Part shown: positions 36,927 to 45,402 of the stretch, piece by piece
Numbering within the stretch: the first letter of the stretch is position 1
Layout of the letters: every line of letters begins with the position of its first letter
Source of the DNA: Bacteroidota bacterium
Lineage (GTDB): Bacteria; Bacteroidota; Bacteroidia; B-17B0; Aurantibacillaceae
Direction of reading: 5' to 3'
DNA: 64,000 nt
Assembly (NCBI GenBank): GCA_030684395.1
Contig: JAUXTT010000004.1
Coordinates: 333,062-397,061 of the forward strand
Notes under the pieces: generated by a model
Told to the model about the DNA's origin: nothing
What the model saw: only the letters and a program-made list of their open reading frames with translations
The model's database searches: none
Made by a program: the position numbers and the translations under genes

Positions 36927-38000
36927 TTAGAAATAGCTTCCCAACACATGAAGTAATTTATCTATTTGGCTATCCCATAACAATTTTGAAGATGCTTTTT
37001 CGTCATCATTGTCAGAGAAATCGGTCACGATCAATGAAATATCATTTGTAAGGTCATCTTTTTCAATTCTGAACTCAAAATAACTTCCATCAGGTTTATC
37101 GAGCCATTGATATCGAATCAATTTTTCTTCCACCATGCGGATCAATTTTGCCTGCTGCTGACTTCCATCCCAAAAGAAAGTATAAATACCATCACGAATA
37201 TTTACATCATCACAAAACCATTCGGATAAACCACTTGGTGATGTAAGAAACTCAAATAATATAGATGTTGATGTATGAATTACATACTCCAACTCATACT
37301 TACCTTTTGGTTCCGGTGCGTTTTTTTCAGGAGCCAAAACTACAAGTTTAGGTGTATGATTTGTTGAGATAGGTTTAGATGCAATAGCTTTCACCTCAAC
37401 AGGTGTTTTTGTTACAACAGGCTTTGATACCTTTTCTGCAATTTTTTTGGCTGGTTTCACAACAGCTACTTTAGAAGGCTTTACAACAACTGTTTTTAGT
37501 TTAACAGGTGCTTTCGCAATTTGTTTAACAGCGTTTACTTTAGAAACAGGTTTTACAACTGATTGACCTCCTTTTCCTGCAGGCAGGCGTGTAGATGACG
37601 CTTTTGATTTAACCGAAACTACTTTTTTAGAAAGAGGTTTTTTAATTGAATGCCGGGAAGATGTTTTTTTTACCGGAACACTCTTTTTTGCAGCTGTTTT
37701 ACGAACAGGTGCTTTTTTTACTAAAGTTTTTTTTGCCGGTTTTGACTTTATGACAACCCTTACATTTTTCTTTGGAGCAGGCTTTTTAACCGATTTTTTT
37801 GTTACAGCCTTACGAACAGGTTTAGCTATTACCTTACTTTTTTTAACCGGGGAGGATTTAGATTTAGCAACGACTTTCTTCGCTTTCACAACTGCTTTCC
37901 CTTTTTTTGGTTGAGAAGTTTTAGAAATTACTTTCTTTTTTGTTTGCGTTTTTTTGTCGTTACCTTTTTTTTGCGATGACTTAGCTTTTTTCTTCGACAT
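36927..38000 (-). CDS. START-like domain protein with long basic histone-H1-like N-terminal tail
   Basis: 357 aa. Residues 1-233 are low complexity, built of Lys, Ala, Val, Pro, Ser and Thr with recurring AKKSVPVKK and KPAPKK patterns like histone H1 tails or AlgP. Residues 234-357 are a complete START-like/SRPBCC domain (KYELEYVIHT, SPSGLSEWF, FFWDGS, YFEFRIEKD, LLWDSQIDKLL). In other Bacteroidota the START-like protein is usually about 130 aa without this tail (recalled). The tail contains one out-of-character RLPAGKGGQ stretch from a dispersed repeat at about 37565-37589. It may bind DNA or RNA through the tail; the ligand of the domain is unknown. Confidence 0.85.
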   Translation of the reverse strand: MSKKKAKSSQKKGNDKKTQTKKKVISKTSQPKKGKAVVKAKKVVAKSKSSPVKKSKVIAKPVRKAVTKKSVKKPAPKKNVRVVIKSKPAKKTLVKKAPVRKTAAKKSVPVKKTSSRHSIKKPLSKKVVSVKSKASSTRLPAGKGGQSVVKPVSKVNAVKQIAKAPVKLKTVVVKPSKVAVVKPAKKIAEKVSKPVVTKTPVEVKAIASKPISTNHTPKLVVLAPEKNAPEPKGKYELEYVIHTSTSILFEFLTSPSGLSEWFCDDVNIRDGIYTFFWDGSQQQAKLIRMVEEKLIRYQWLDKPDGSYFEFRIEKDDLTNDISLIVTDFSDNDDEKASSKLLWDSQIDKLLHVLGSYF

Positions 38001-38113
38001 AGAATAGGATGTATAAGTTTAAACATCTGCAATTTATAAATATAATTTATGGTAGCAAATTAAATTTTATTAAATTTTACCCGGTACACTGTTTTTTAAT
38101 AGAAATAAAATTC

Positions 38114-38121
38114 TATTTTTG
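38114..38121 (+). promoter_or_regulatory. -7 box of tRNA-Met
   Basis: tatttttg matches TAnnTTTG, 37 bases upstream of the tRNA. No good TTTG at -33; TGTTTT lies nearby. Confidence 0.5.
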
Positions 38122-38158
38122 CACTCCGTTTTTGAAAACGTATAAAACAATCACATTT

Positions 38159-38232
38159 GGCGAGATAGCTCAGTTGGTTAGAGCACAGGATTCATAACCC
38201 TGAGGTCTCGGGTTCAACTCCCGATCTCGCTA
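38159..38232 (+). tRNA. tRNA-Met (anticodon CAT), elongator type
   Basis: Cloverleaf: acceptor GGCGAGA/TCTCGCT (first pair G-U), D-arm gctc..gagc, anticodon loop ttCATaa, and T-arm tcggg/cccga with TTCAACT. The stem pair next to the anticodon loop is an A-C mismatch. CCA is not encoded. It lacks the three G-C pairs of initiator tRNA, so it is elongator Met; tRNA-Ile2 (a TilS substrate) cannot be excluded by anticodon alone. Confidence 0.92.
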
Positions 38233-38233
38233 C

Positions 38234-38267
38234 AAAGCCCTGAATATAATCATTCAGGGCTTTTTTT
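38234..38267 (+). terminator. Intrinsic terminator of tRNA-Met
   Basis: aaagccctgaat / attcagggcttt stem with a seven-T tail, starting two bases after the tRNA. Confidence 0.9.
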
Positions 38268-38290
38268 ATGTATTACGTTAATATCGTTCA

Positions 38291-38383
38291 GATAGGTGGG
38301 AACTCACCGTCCCGATAGCTATCGGGATCGCTACAAAGCCCTGGATGTAATGATTCATGGCTTTTTTTATGCATTATATTAAC
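38291..38383 (+). pseudogene. Degenerate duplicate of the tRNA-Met 3' end and terminator, with an inserted palindrome
   Basis: 38328-38383 repeats 38227-38282 (tRNA tail tcgctac plus the terminator) at most positions, offset by 101 bases. Before it, gataggtgggaactcacc and tcccga resemble the T-arm region of the tRNA, and the 18-bp palindrome tcccgatagctatcggga occupies 38310-38327 exactly at the cccga position. The second terminator has lost some stem pairs. Confidence 0.65.
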
Positions 38384-38823
38384 ACTTTAATATTCCGGAA
38401 ACAGGATAGATTTTATTATGGACTAACTCTAATCTTATTTAAAGCTTAAAGCCGCACAATTTAGTGAAAACTAAGTGTATCAGGGACTTCAATACATATA
38501 TCCTGATTTATCCCGAATAATTCAGCACTATGAAGGAGGTGAGATAACAAATATTCTTTTAAAGCTCAGGTTAAACCAATTCGAAAAAAATATTTTTGCA
38601 TTGGTATATTTTAACTTTCCGTTTTTTGCAAAAAAAATTTAATCTAACAAATATTACACTTAGTCTTGATTAAACGTATATTCGTTTGTTATTTATCGAA
38701 AACAGGTAAAAAACATAAAAATTATTTACCTGTTTTTTAACTAATTAGATAAAAAAGGTAAGATTTTGAGCTTTGCAATGTTTATAAACTCTTGTTTATC
38801 GACAAAAAAACCTAAATTAGGAT
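38384..38823. other. Gene-poor stretch with possible small-RNA unit
   Basis: I see no protein-coding gene here. A -7-like box tatttttg is at 38591-38598, without a good -33, and a terminator at 38699-38738, so an RNA of about 130 nt could be made from roughly 38604. The rest is AT-rich and unremarkable. It may also contain the promoter for the following gene. Confidence 0.35.
38699..38738 (+). terminator. Orphan terminator hairpin
   Basis: aaacaggtaaa / tttacctgttt perfect 11-bp stem with a T-run; no gene ends upstream on this strand except tRNA-Met, which has its own terminator. Its symmetry also allows function on the minus strand. Confidence 0.65.
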
Positions 38824-39258
38824 ATGATTTCTCAAACTAATCGAATAATTATGTATCCAAAGGTGGTGTCGGCTCCCTTTGCGGACTTCATTCTTCTAAA
38901 AGAAAGTCTTATACAAATAAAATTTACCAGAAGCGGTCAATTAGAGCTGGAAGAGGCTAAGGAAATCCTTAGAATTACTACACAATTAGCCGGAAGTGCC
39001 CCTCATGCCTTAATATATGATTTTAACAAATTGAGTGTCCAGTTCAATCAGGAAGTAAGAGCATTGGCACAAAACCGGGATACCATCTCCGATAATTTAT
39101 TTGCACGGGCTTTTGTAACCTATAATCTCTCAAATAAGCTTGAAGTAAATCACTTTATCAAATACAACAAACCTACAACACCTACCACCATCTTTTCATC
39201 ATTTGATCAAGCCCTTCGTTGGATAGAGGAACACCAAAGGCATATTGCCGCATCCTAA
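38824..39258 (+). CDS. STAS/SEC14-like small protein
   Basis: 144-aa soluble protein. The pattern SGQLELEEAKEILRITTQLAGSAPHALIYDFNKLS, a helix followed by a hydrophobic strand, and the later AFVTYNLSNKLEVNHFI and SFDQALRWIEEH resemble the SpoIIAA/STAS-like proteins that are common in Bacteroidota. It probably has a regulatory or ligand-binding role. Start at ATG 38824, or ATG 38851 (MYPKV). It is monocistronic and ends at a strong hairpin shared with the lon stop. Confidence 0.65.
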   Translation: MISQTNRIIMYPKVVSAPFADFILLKESLIQIKFTRSGQLELEEAKEILRITTQLAGSAPHALIYDFNKLSVQFNQEVRALAQNRDTISDNLFARAFVTYNLSNKLEVNHFIKYNKPTTPTTIFSSFDQALRWIEEHQRHIAAS

Positions 39259-39293
39259 TTTCTTAATTTCCTAATTTCTACCGAAAAGTATAG

Positions 39294-39323
39294 GCCCTGT
39301 TTTAAATCAAAACAGGGCTTTTT
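39294..39323 (+). terminator. Terminator overlapping the lon stop codon
   Basis: gccctgtttt / aaaacagggc ten-bp stem with a T-tail ends the plus-strand STAS-like gene. The minus-strand lon stop (39302-39304) lies inside the hairpin. Confidence 0.8.
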
Positions 39324-41746
39324 ACTTTTTCTTTCAATAATGCAATTTCCAATACTTCCTTCATATCTGTTACATAGCTAAAGTTCAAACCCTTTAAATA
39401 ATCAGGTTTGATCTCTTCTACATCCTTACGATTATCGGCACAAAGTATAACCTCTTTGATGCCTGCACGTTTGGCGGCAAGTAGTTTTTCTTTTATTCCT
39501 CCAACAGGTAATACTCTTCCTCTCAGTGTAATTTCTCCAGTCATAGCAATGCTCTTTTTAACCTTACGTTGCGTAAAAGCAGACGCTAAAGCCGTAAGCA
39601 TTGCTATACCTGCACTTGGGCCATCTTTAGGTGTTGCCCCTTCCGGTACGTGCATGTGAACGCCCCAGTTATCAAATATATCAGCAGGCAAGCCCAGGAG
39701 ATCAAAATGTGATTTAAGGTATTCGTGAGCAATTGTGGCGCTCTCTTTCATCACATCTCCCAGATTACCAGTGATACTAAGTTTACCCCCTTTTACCTTG
39801 CTTAAACTGGTTTCTATAAACAATATATCACCTCCTACGGGTGTCCATGCTAAACCGGTAACAACCCCTGCCACATCGTTGCCCTGATATTTATCTTTGC
39901 TGTGAGATGCACCTAGTACTTTCAATAAAAAGTTCTCATCAAATTTAATAGCTGACTTTTTATTCATAGCTACATGCATGGCTATAAAGCGAGCCAGTTT
40001 TCCTAAACGTTTTTCAAGAGATCTCACACCACTTTCCCGGGTATAGTCTTCAATAAGTTTTTCAATTAATTTATCGCTCAATTTAAATTGAGTTTTTTTA
40101 ATTCCTGTATCAGCTAACACTTTTGGTATTAAATGACGCTTTGCAATTTCTATCTTTTCTTCTGTTGTGTAACCGTTCACTTCTATAATTTCCATTCTGT
40201 CGCGCAATGCCGGTTGAATAGTTGATAGCGAATTGGCCGTTGCCACAAACATTACTTTACTCAGATCATAATCCAACTCCAAAAAATTATCGTAGAACCT
40301 GGAATTTTGTTCAGGATCCAGTACCTCCAGTAAAGCAGAAGACGGGTCGCCATGAAAATCGTTTCCTACTTTGTCTATTTCGTCCAACACAAATACGGGA
40401 TTAGATGAGCCTGTTTTTTTTAGATTTTGTAATAACCTTCCGGGCATAGCACCAATGTAGGTTTTACGATGACCACGAATCTCACTTTCATCTTTTAAAC
40501 CGCCCAAGCTCATTCTCACATAATTTCTCCCGAGTGCTTTGGCAATACTCTTACCTAATGATGTTTTACCAACTCCGGGAGGGCCATATAAACAAAGGAT
40601 CGGTGATTTTAATTCTCCGCCTTTTAATTTAATCACTGCTAAATGTTCAAGTATACGTTCCTTTACTTTATCCAGGCCGAAATGATCTTCGTCCAATATT
40701 TTTTTTGCGTGGCGCAGGTCAAAATTATCTTTTGTATACTCGCCCCAGGGCAATTCCAACAAAAGCTCCAGGTAATTTGTTTGAATAGAATACTCAGCTG
40801 CATTCGGATTCATACGTTGTAGTTTTTGAATTTGCTTTTCAAAAATATCACTCACTTCTTTCGACCACTTTTTACTCTTGGCTTTTTCTTTCAGCTCGTT
40901 TAATTCCTGTTCATTCTGGTTTCCACCTAACTCTTCCTGAATTGTTTTTATTTGTTGATTCAAAAAGTATTCGCGCTGCTGTTTATCCAAATCAACCTTT
41001 ACTTTATTCTGGATTTGGTTTTTCAATTCCAGCATCTGCAATTCCTTTGTAAGATGCCCCAGCATTATTGTTGCACGTTCTTTTAAATTGGGAAGTTCCA
41101 GCATTTTTTGTTTCTCTTCGCTGGAAATACTGGAGTTAGAAGAAATAAAGTTTATCAAAAAAGATGGGCTATCTATGTTGTTTATAGCAAACGAAGCTTC
41201 GGTAGGTATTTGAGGTGACTGCTTAATAATCTGTATAGCAAGATCTTTTAGGGAAGAAACCAAGGCTTCAAATTCCTTATCATTCTTATCGGGTCTTGCC
41301 TCATTAAAAGCAGTTGTTTTTGCTTTAAAGTATGGGTCTGTTTGAGTGAACTCAACTATCTTAAACCTTCTTTTACCCTGCATAATAACCGTTGTGCTAC
41401 CATCAGGCATACGAAGCATTTTTACAATATATGCAACTGTTCCTATGGAATTAAGGTCTTTTATTTGAGGATCTTCAATGGTGTCGTTGGTTTGAGAAAT
41501 CACACCAATGGTTTTATTTCCCTTATTGGCTTCTTTAATCAGGTTAATTGATTTGTCTCTTCCAACGGTAATAGGTATCACAACTCCCGGAAAAAGCACT
41601 GTGTTTCTAAGCGGTAATATTGGCAGTTCCTGAGGTACACTCTCAGCATTCATACTCTCCTCGTCTTCACTCGAAAGCAAGGGAATAAAATCTGTTTCTT
41701 CGTCTATATCAGGGTTAATAGCAAAATTTGCATCAAATATATTCAT
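39302..41746 (-). CDS. lon: ATP-dependent protease Lon
   Basis: 814 aa from the ATG at 41746 (MNIFDANF); an in-frame ATG 60 bases upstream is less likely. The N-terminal substrate-binding LON domain (LPILPLRNTVLFPGVV) is followed by a coiled coil. The AAA+ module has Walker A GPPGVGKTS, Walker B VFVLDEIDK and sensor ATANSL. The C-terminal protease domain has the catalytic Ser in KDGPSAG and Lys in GIKEKLLAAKRAG. It degrades misfolded and regulatory proteins in the cytoplasm. Normal length. Confidence 0.97.
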   Translation of the reverse strand: MNIFDANFAINPDIDEETDFIPLLSSEDEESMNAESVPQELPILPLRNTVLFPGVVIPITVGRDKSINLIKEANKGNKTIGVISQTNDTIEDPQIKDLNSIGTVAYIVKMLRMPDGSTTVIMQGKRRFKIVEFTQTDPYFKAKTTAFNEARPDKNDKEFEALVSSLKDLAIQIIKQSPQIPTEASFAINNIDSPSFLINFISSNSSISSEEKQKMLELPNLKERATIMLGHLTKELQMLELKNQIQNKVKVDLDKQQREYFLNQQIKTIQEELGGNQNEQELNELKEKAKSKKWSKEVSDIFEKQIQKLQRMNPNAAEYSIQTNYLELLLELPWGEYTKDNFDLRHAKKILDEDHFGLDKVKERILEHLAVIKLKGGELKSPILCLYGPPGVGKTSLGKSIAKALGRNYVRMSLGGLKDESEIRGHRKTYIGAMPGRLLQNLKKTGSSNPVFVLDEIDKVGNDFHGDPSSALLEVLDPEQNSRFYDNFLELDYDLSKVMFVATANSLSTIQPALRDRMEIIEVNGYTTEEKIEIAKRHLIPKVLADTGIKKTQFKLSDKLIEKLIEDYTRESGVRSLEKRLGKLARFIAMHVAMNKKSAIKFDENFLLKVLGASHSKDKYQGNDVAGVVTGLAWTPVGGDILFIETSLSKVKGGKLSITGNLGDVMKESATIAHEYLKSHFDLLGLPADIFDNWGVHMHVPEGATPKDGPSAGIAMLTALASAFTQRKVKKSIAMTGEITLRGRVLPVGGIKEKLLAAKRAGIKEVILCADNRKDVEEIKPDYLKGLNFSYVTDMKEVLEIALLKEKVKSPVLI

Positions 41747-41812
41747 CGTTTCTCTGAATTTTACTGTTAAATTACGAATAATATGCCAATTGAAGTTTGC
41801 AGCCAAAATGAC

Positions 41813-41863
41813 AAAAAAAAACCGCCCCCTTCGCCAATTCTGAACTTGGTGAAGGGGGCGGTT
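41813..41863 (-). terminator. Strong terminator of the coiled-coil lipoprotein gene
   Basis: Seventeen-base arms (aaccgcccccttcgcca / tggtgaagggggcggtt, one mismatch at most) with an eight-base run of T on the minus strand. It also separates lon's promoter region from the next gene. Confidence 0.92.
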
Positions 41864-41890
41864 TTCGTTTAAGATAAAATCTGCAAGAGA

Positions 41891-42754
41891 TTATTCTACA
41901 ATAATCACAAGGTATTTTGATGTTCCCCAGAAGTCTTCAGAGTTGGTAATCTCTAATTTTTCAATTGGTTTCTCTCCTACAAGTTTATATGAACTTGATG
42001 GGTGAGTAGTAACGATCTTAACTTTTTTTGCACCAATCGTAATGGAACTGGTAACTGAAGCGTCTGCTTTTGTAAAATACTCTTTATTGAAATCGTTTTT
42101 CAATTGAGTTGTTTTACCCATTCCAATAAAGCCACCTTCTTTTGTAATAACTCCTTTTTCTTTCAACTCTTTAGAAGTCCCAATTGCATAATAAACGGTG
42201 TTCAGTTTTTCTGTTTTAACATCCGACTCCTGAGCAATTTCCTCGTAGTTAAGGTTAAGATTACTTAACTCAATATTTAACTGTTCAATTTGATTTTTAA
42301 GTGAAGTGATCTCAATATCTTTATCATTCAACTGAGCCTCCAGATTGGCTATCATTTGTTCGAAGCCTGAAATTTTAGTATTCGCATTCTTTAATTTTTT
42401 ATTTAAAGAAGCCATTTTATTCTTATTTTTTCCCATTAAGTCATAAATGGCCTGAATATCTTCCTGAATTTGCGTCTCCTTACTTTTTACATCGCCCGAA
42501 GCAGTACTGGTACTTAGTATTTTTTCTTTTTCTTTGATCTCATTCAAATTAGCCTGAATCTCATTAAAAGAAGTAACAAATTCCTGCAATGCAGCTTCTT
42601 TTTCAGTAAGATCACCTTTTAATTCAGAGTTAAGTCCGGCTAAGCTATCTGCTAACGGATTTTCTTCTTTTTCATCGCCGTTACCGCATGAAGTAGTTAA
42701 TAATGGCAATGCTGCTATCAGTAAAGCAAAAATAAATGTTTTTATAGATTTCAT
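41891..42754 (-). CDS. Coiled-coil lipoprotein
   Basis: 287 aa from ATG 42754. The lipoprotein signal ends LLTTSC (Cys about 23). A long heptad coiled coil covers about 35-185 (KISGFEQMIANLEAQL region). A compact C-terminal beta domain has YYAIGTSKELKEKGVI, GGFIGMGKTTQL and the final SKYLVIIVE. Similar proteins are annotated in Bacteroidota as Cbp1-like collagen-binding adhesins; I regard that as a weak label. Probably anchored in the inner or outer membrane leaflet, reaching into the periplasm. A -7 box TACTTTTG (minus) is at 42821-42828. Confidence 0.8.
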   Translation of the reverse strand: MKSIKTFIFALLIAALPLLTTSCGNGDEKEENPLADSLAGLNSELKGDLTEKEAALQEFVTSFNEIQANLNEIKEKEKILSTSTASGDVKSKETQIQEDIQAIYDLMGKNKNKMASLNKKLKNANTKISGFEQMIANLEAQLNDKDIEITSLKNQIEQLNIELSNLNLNYEEIAQESDVKTEKLNTVYYAIGTSKELKEKGVITKEGGFIGMGKTTQLKNDFNKEYFTKADASVTSSITIGAKKVKIVTTHPSSSYKLVGEKPIEKLEITNSEDFWGTSKYLVIIVE

Positions 42755-43041
42755 ATCTCGTTGTTTAAAATGACCGGCTTCAACCGAATTCATGAGTTAA
42801 TAGTGCAATTTAATCGTTCGCAAAAGTAGTATAATCTACACACATAATAAAAACTGATTAACATTTTTTGTACTGATCAGGCATTTGACGAAAAAAAATT
42901 GGTTCAATTCATTCTAAGCCTACCCTGCTTTTTTCGAAAATCAGAAACAAACGCATAAATATCAGTATTTTACACTATTTAACCGAAAGCGAAACTGAGG
43001 CTCTGAAAGATTATAATTACATTTGCCACTTAGTTTTTTAA

Positions 43042-44013
43042 ATGTCGCAAACCAAATACAGATTTAACCCCAAAAGCCTCTCTTATGAGAAGGTAAAAGC
43101 CAATTGGAAAGAGATCACTCTTCGTGTACTTTCTTATTTGGCAACAGGTTCGGTATTTGCAGCCATCACTATCATTTTAGCATACAAATTTCTTCCCTCT
43201 CCAAAAGAAAAACAAGTGAGTAGAGAGGTTGAGGTAATGCAAATTCAATACGAATTACTGGCAAAAAAAATGGGACAGGTTGATAAGGTATTGGCTGATA
43301 TAGAAGACCGTGACAATAATATTTACCGCGTAATATTTGAGGCAGAACCCATTTCAAAAGACATTCGTAATGCAGGATTTGGAGGGGTTGATCGTTATAA
43401 AAAACTGGAAGGTTACGACAATACAGAGTTGATAACCGAAACAACAAAACGATTGGATAAACTAACCAAACGTTTATACATTCAATCTAAATCGTTTGAT
43501 GATGTAGTGAAAATGGCTAAGAACAAACAACAACTGATCAATTCTATTCCGGCCATTATGCCCATCAACAATAAGTTTTTGCGCCATGCCCCAAGTGGAT
43601 TTGGCTGGAGAACACACCCAATCTATAAATCATCAGAGTTTCATCCGGGAATGGATTTCGCTTCTCCTGAAGGCACACCAATATATGCAACCGGTGATGG
43701 AACTGTAGAGCGTGCAGATAACACTGCCCAGGGATATGGAAATCACGTTGTACTAAATCACGGATACGGTTACCAAACTCTTTATGGTCACATGAGTAAA
43801 ATTGCAACTCAAGCGGGCAAAGTTGTAAAACGCGGTGAGCTGATTGGTTATGTTGGTAGCACCGGGTTGTCGACAGCTCCACATGTTCATTACGAAGTAA
43901 TTAAAAACGGAGAAAAAGTAAATCCAATCAATTTTTATTACAACGATCTTTCTCCAGAAGAATATCAGATTATGTTGGAGCTTTCTTCCAAATCTACACA
44001 ATCATTCGATTAA
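43042..44013 (+). CDS. Membrane-anchored M23 metallopeptidase
   Basis: 323 aa. One transmembrane helix (about 30-50) is followed by a coiled-coil region (about 58-160) and a LytM/M23 domain (about 185-300). Zinc ligands are HPGMDFASPEG (His, Asp) and PHVHYE (HxH), with YQTLYGHMSK between them. No LysM. It probably trims peptidoglycan at the inner-membrane face. A -7 box TACATTTG is at 43018-43025. The stop overlaps the ATG of the permease (TAATG), so the two are coupled. Confidence 0.93.
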   Translation: MSQTKYRFNPKSLSYEKVKANWKEITLRVLSYLATGSVFAAITIILAYKFLPSPKEKQVSREVEVMQIQYELLAKKMGQVDKVLADIEDRDNNIYRVIFEAEPISKDIRNAGFGGVDRYKKLEGYDNTELITETTKRLDKLTKRLYIQSKSFDDVVKMAKNKQQLINSIPAIMPINNKFLRHAPSGFGWRTHPIYKSSEFHPGMDFASPEGTPIYATGDGTVERADNTAQGYGNHVVLNHGYGYQTLYGHMSKIATQAGKVVKRGELIGYVGSTGLSTAPHVHYEVIKNGEKVNPINFYYNDLSPEEYQIMLELSSKSTQSFD

Positions 44014-45386
44014 TGGATACTTCGACTCCTTCGACAGCTTCAGGGACCAAAGCCTCAGTGTCCGGAATTAAAGCTACCGCAAAAGTGGGTTTTTATACGG
44101 CGGTTTCGCTTGTTATTGCAAACATGGTAGGCACAGGCGTTTTTACTTCCCTAGGTTTTCAATTGTATGATATTAAGTCTCCCTTTGTAATTATTTGTTT
44201 GTGGTTAGTTGGCGGTATCATTGCATTATGTGGCGCATTAACCTATGGAGAGATTGGTGTTGCTCTTCCCCGCTCGGGTGGTGAATATAATTACCTTTCA
44301 AAATTATACCATCCTTTGTTTGGTTTTTTATCGGGCTGGGTGTCGGTAACAGTAGGATTTGCCGCTCCTGTAGCTTTGGCAGCAATGGCTTTGGGAAATT
44401 ATGTGTCAAAGATTTTTCCGGAAGTTAATTCTATTTACCTCGCTTTAATAGTAATAATTATCATTACAAGTATTCATGCAACCAACCTTAAACTGGGCAG
44501 TGGCTTTCAACGATTCTTCACCTTACTTAAAGTTGTTGTTATCGTATTTTTTATTGGAGCAGGCTTTTGGATTGAACCCGGGCATGTTACTACCGTTTTG
44601 CCGCAAGCTACAACATGGAAAGAAATATTCAGCCCTGCATTTGCAATCTCACTTATTTACGTTTCTTATGCATACAGTGGATGGAATGCAGCTTCCTATA
44701 TGGCAGAAGAGATTGAGAATCCAAAAAGAAATCTTCCCCGCTCTCTTTTTGTTGGGACTCTTGTTGTAACCGTGCTTTACGTGTTATTGAATTTCATTTT
44801 TATGTACACGGTTCCAACTGATAAATTAACAGGTTACGTTGAGGTTGGTTACTTAAGTGCAATTAATATTTTCGGGAACAAATTAGGGAATATGATGGGG
44901 CTGGTAATTGCCTTATTGCTTGTATCATCTATAAGCGCTATGATTATGGCAGGGCCTCGCATTACAAAGAGTATGGGAGAAGACATGGGCTTTATGCGCT
45001 TTTTAGCAAAAACAAACACTCATGGCGTTCCTTATGTAGCTGTTATTTTTCAATCTTTGATCACTGTAGTTTTGATTTTAACTGCGCAGTTTGAAAGTGT
45101 ATTAACCTTTATAGGATTCTCTTTGAGCTTGTTTACCTTTTTAACCGTAATGGGAATTTTTATTGTGAGAAAAAGAAAATTAAGTGAAAATGCCGGTTAC
45201 AAAACATTTGGTTATCCTTTTGTTCCGGTCATTTATTTATTCCTCAATCTTTGGATGATGTATTATGTGTTTACCGATAAACCAAAAGAATCCTTGTATG
45301 GGATTGCTAATGTAGTTTTGGGAGCTATTGTTTGGTTGATTTTCAACAATAAAAAAGCCGCCCCGGTTGATCAGAGCGGCTTGTAA
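44013..45386 (+). CDS. APC-family amino acid permease
   Basis: 457 aa with twelve predicted transmembrane helices. The family motif ANMVGTGVFTSLG in helix 1, GGEYNYLSKLYHPLFGFLSGW in helix 3 and SYAYSGWNAASYMAEEIENP in helix 6 are clear. It imports or exchanges amino acids across the inner membrane; the substrate is unknown. The first ~20 residues are unusually Ser/Thr-rich and encoded by sequence resembling the dispersed TTCGACAAGCTCAGG element (44026-44050). The end of the gene contains the terminator for LemA. Confidence 0.93.
   Translation: MDTSTPSTASGTKASVSGIKATAKVGFYTAVSLVIANMVGTGVFTSLGFQLYDIKSPFVIICLWLVGGIIALCGALTYGEIGVALPRSGGEYNYLSKLYHPLFGFLSGWVSVTVGFAAPVALAAMALGNYVSKIFPEVNSIYLALIVIIIITSIHATNLKLGSGFQRFFTLLKVVVIVFFIGAGFWIEPGHVTTVLPQATTWKEIFSPAFAISLIYVSYAYSGWNAASYMAEEIENPKRNLPRSLFVGTLVVTVLYVLLNFIFMYTVPTDKLTGYVEVGYLSAINIFGNKLGNMMGLVIALLLVSSISAMIMAGPRITKSMGEDMGFMRFLAKTNTHGVPYVAVIFQSLITVVLILTAQFESVLTFIGFSLSLFTFLTVMGIFIVRKRKLSENAGYKTFGYPFVPVIYLFLNLWMMYYVFTDKPKESLYGIANVVLGAIVWLIFNNKKAAPVDQSGL
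45351..45383 (-). terminator. Terminator of lemA embedded in the permease coding end
   Basis: aagccgc / gcggctt stem; read on the minus strand it ends in TTTTTTATT. It lies inside the last codons of the convergent permease gene. Confidence 0.7.
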
Positions 45387-45402
45387 TATACCTTTTGTCT
45401 TC

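Noticed and set aside
38009..38197. Short frame running into tRNA-Met
   Set aside because: It overlaps the tRNA promoter and gene; no coding features.
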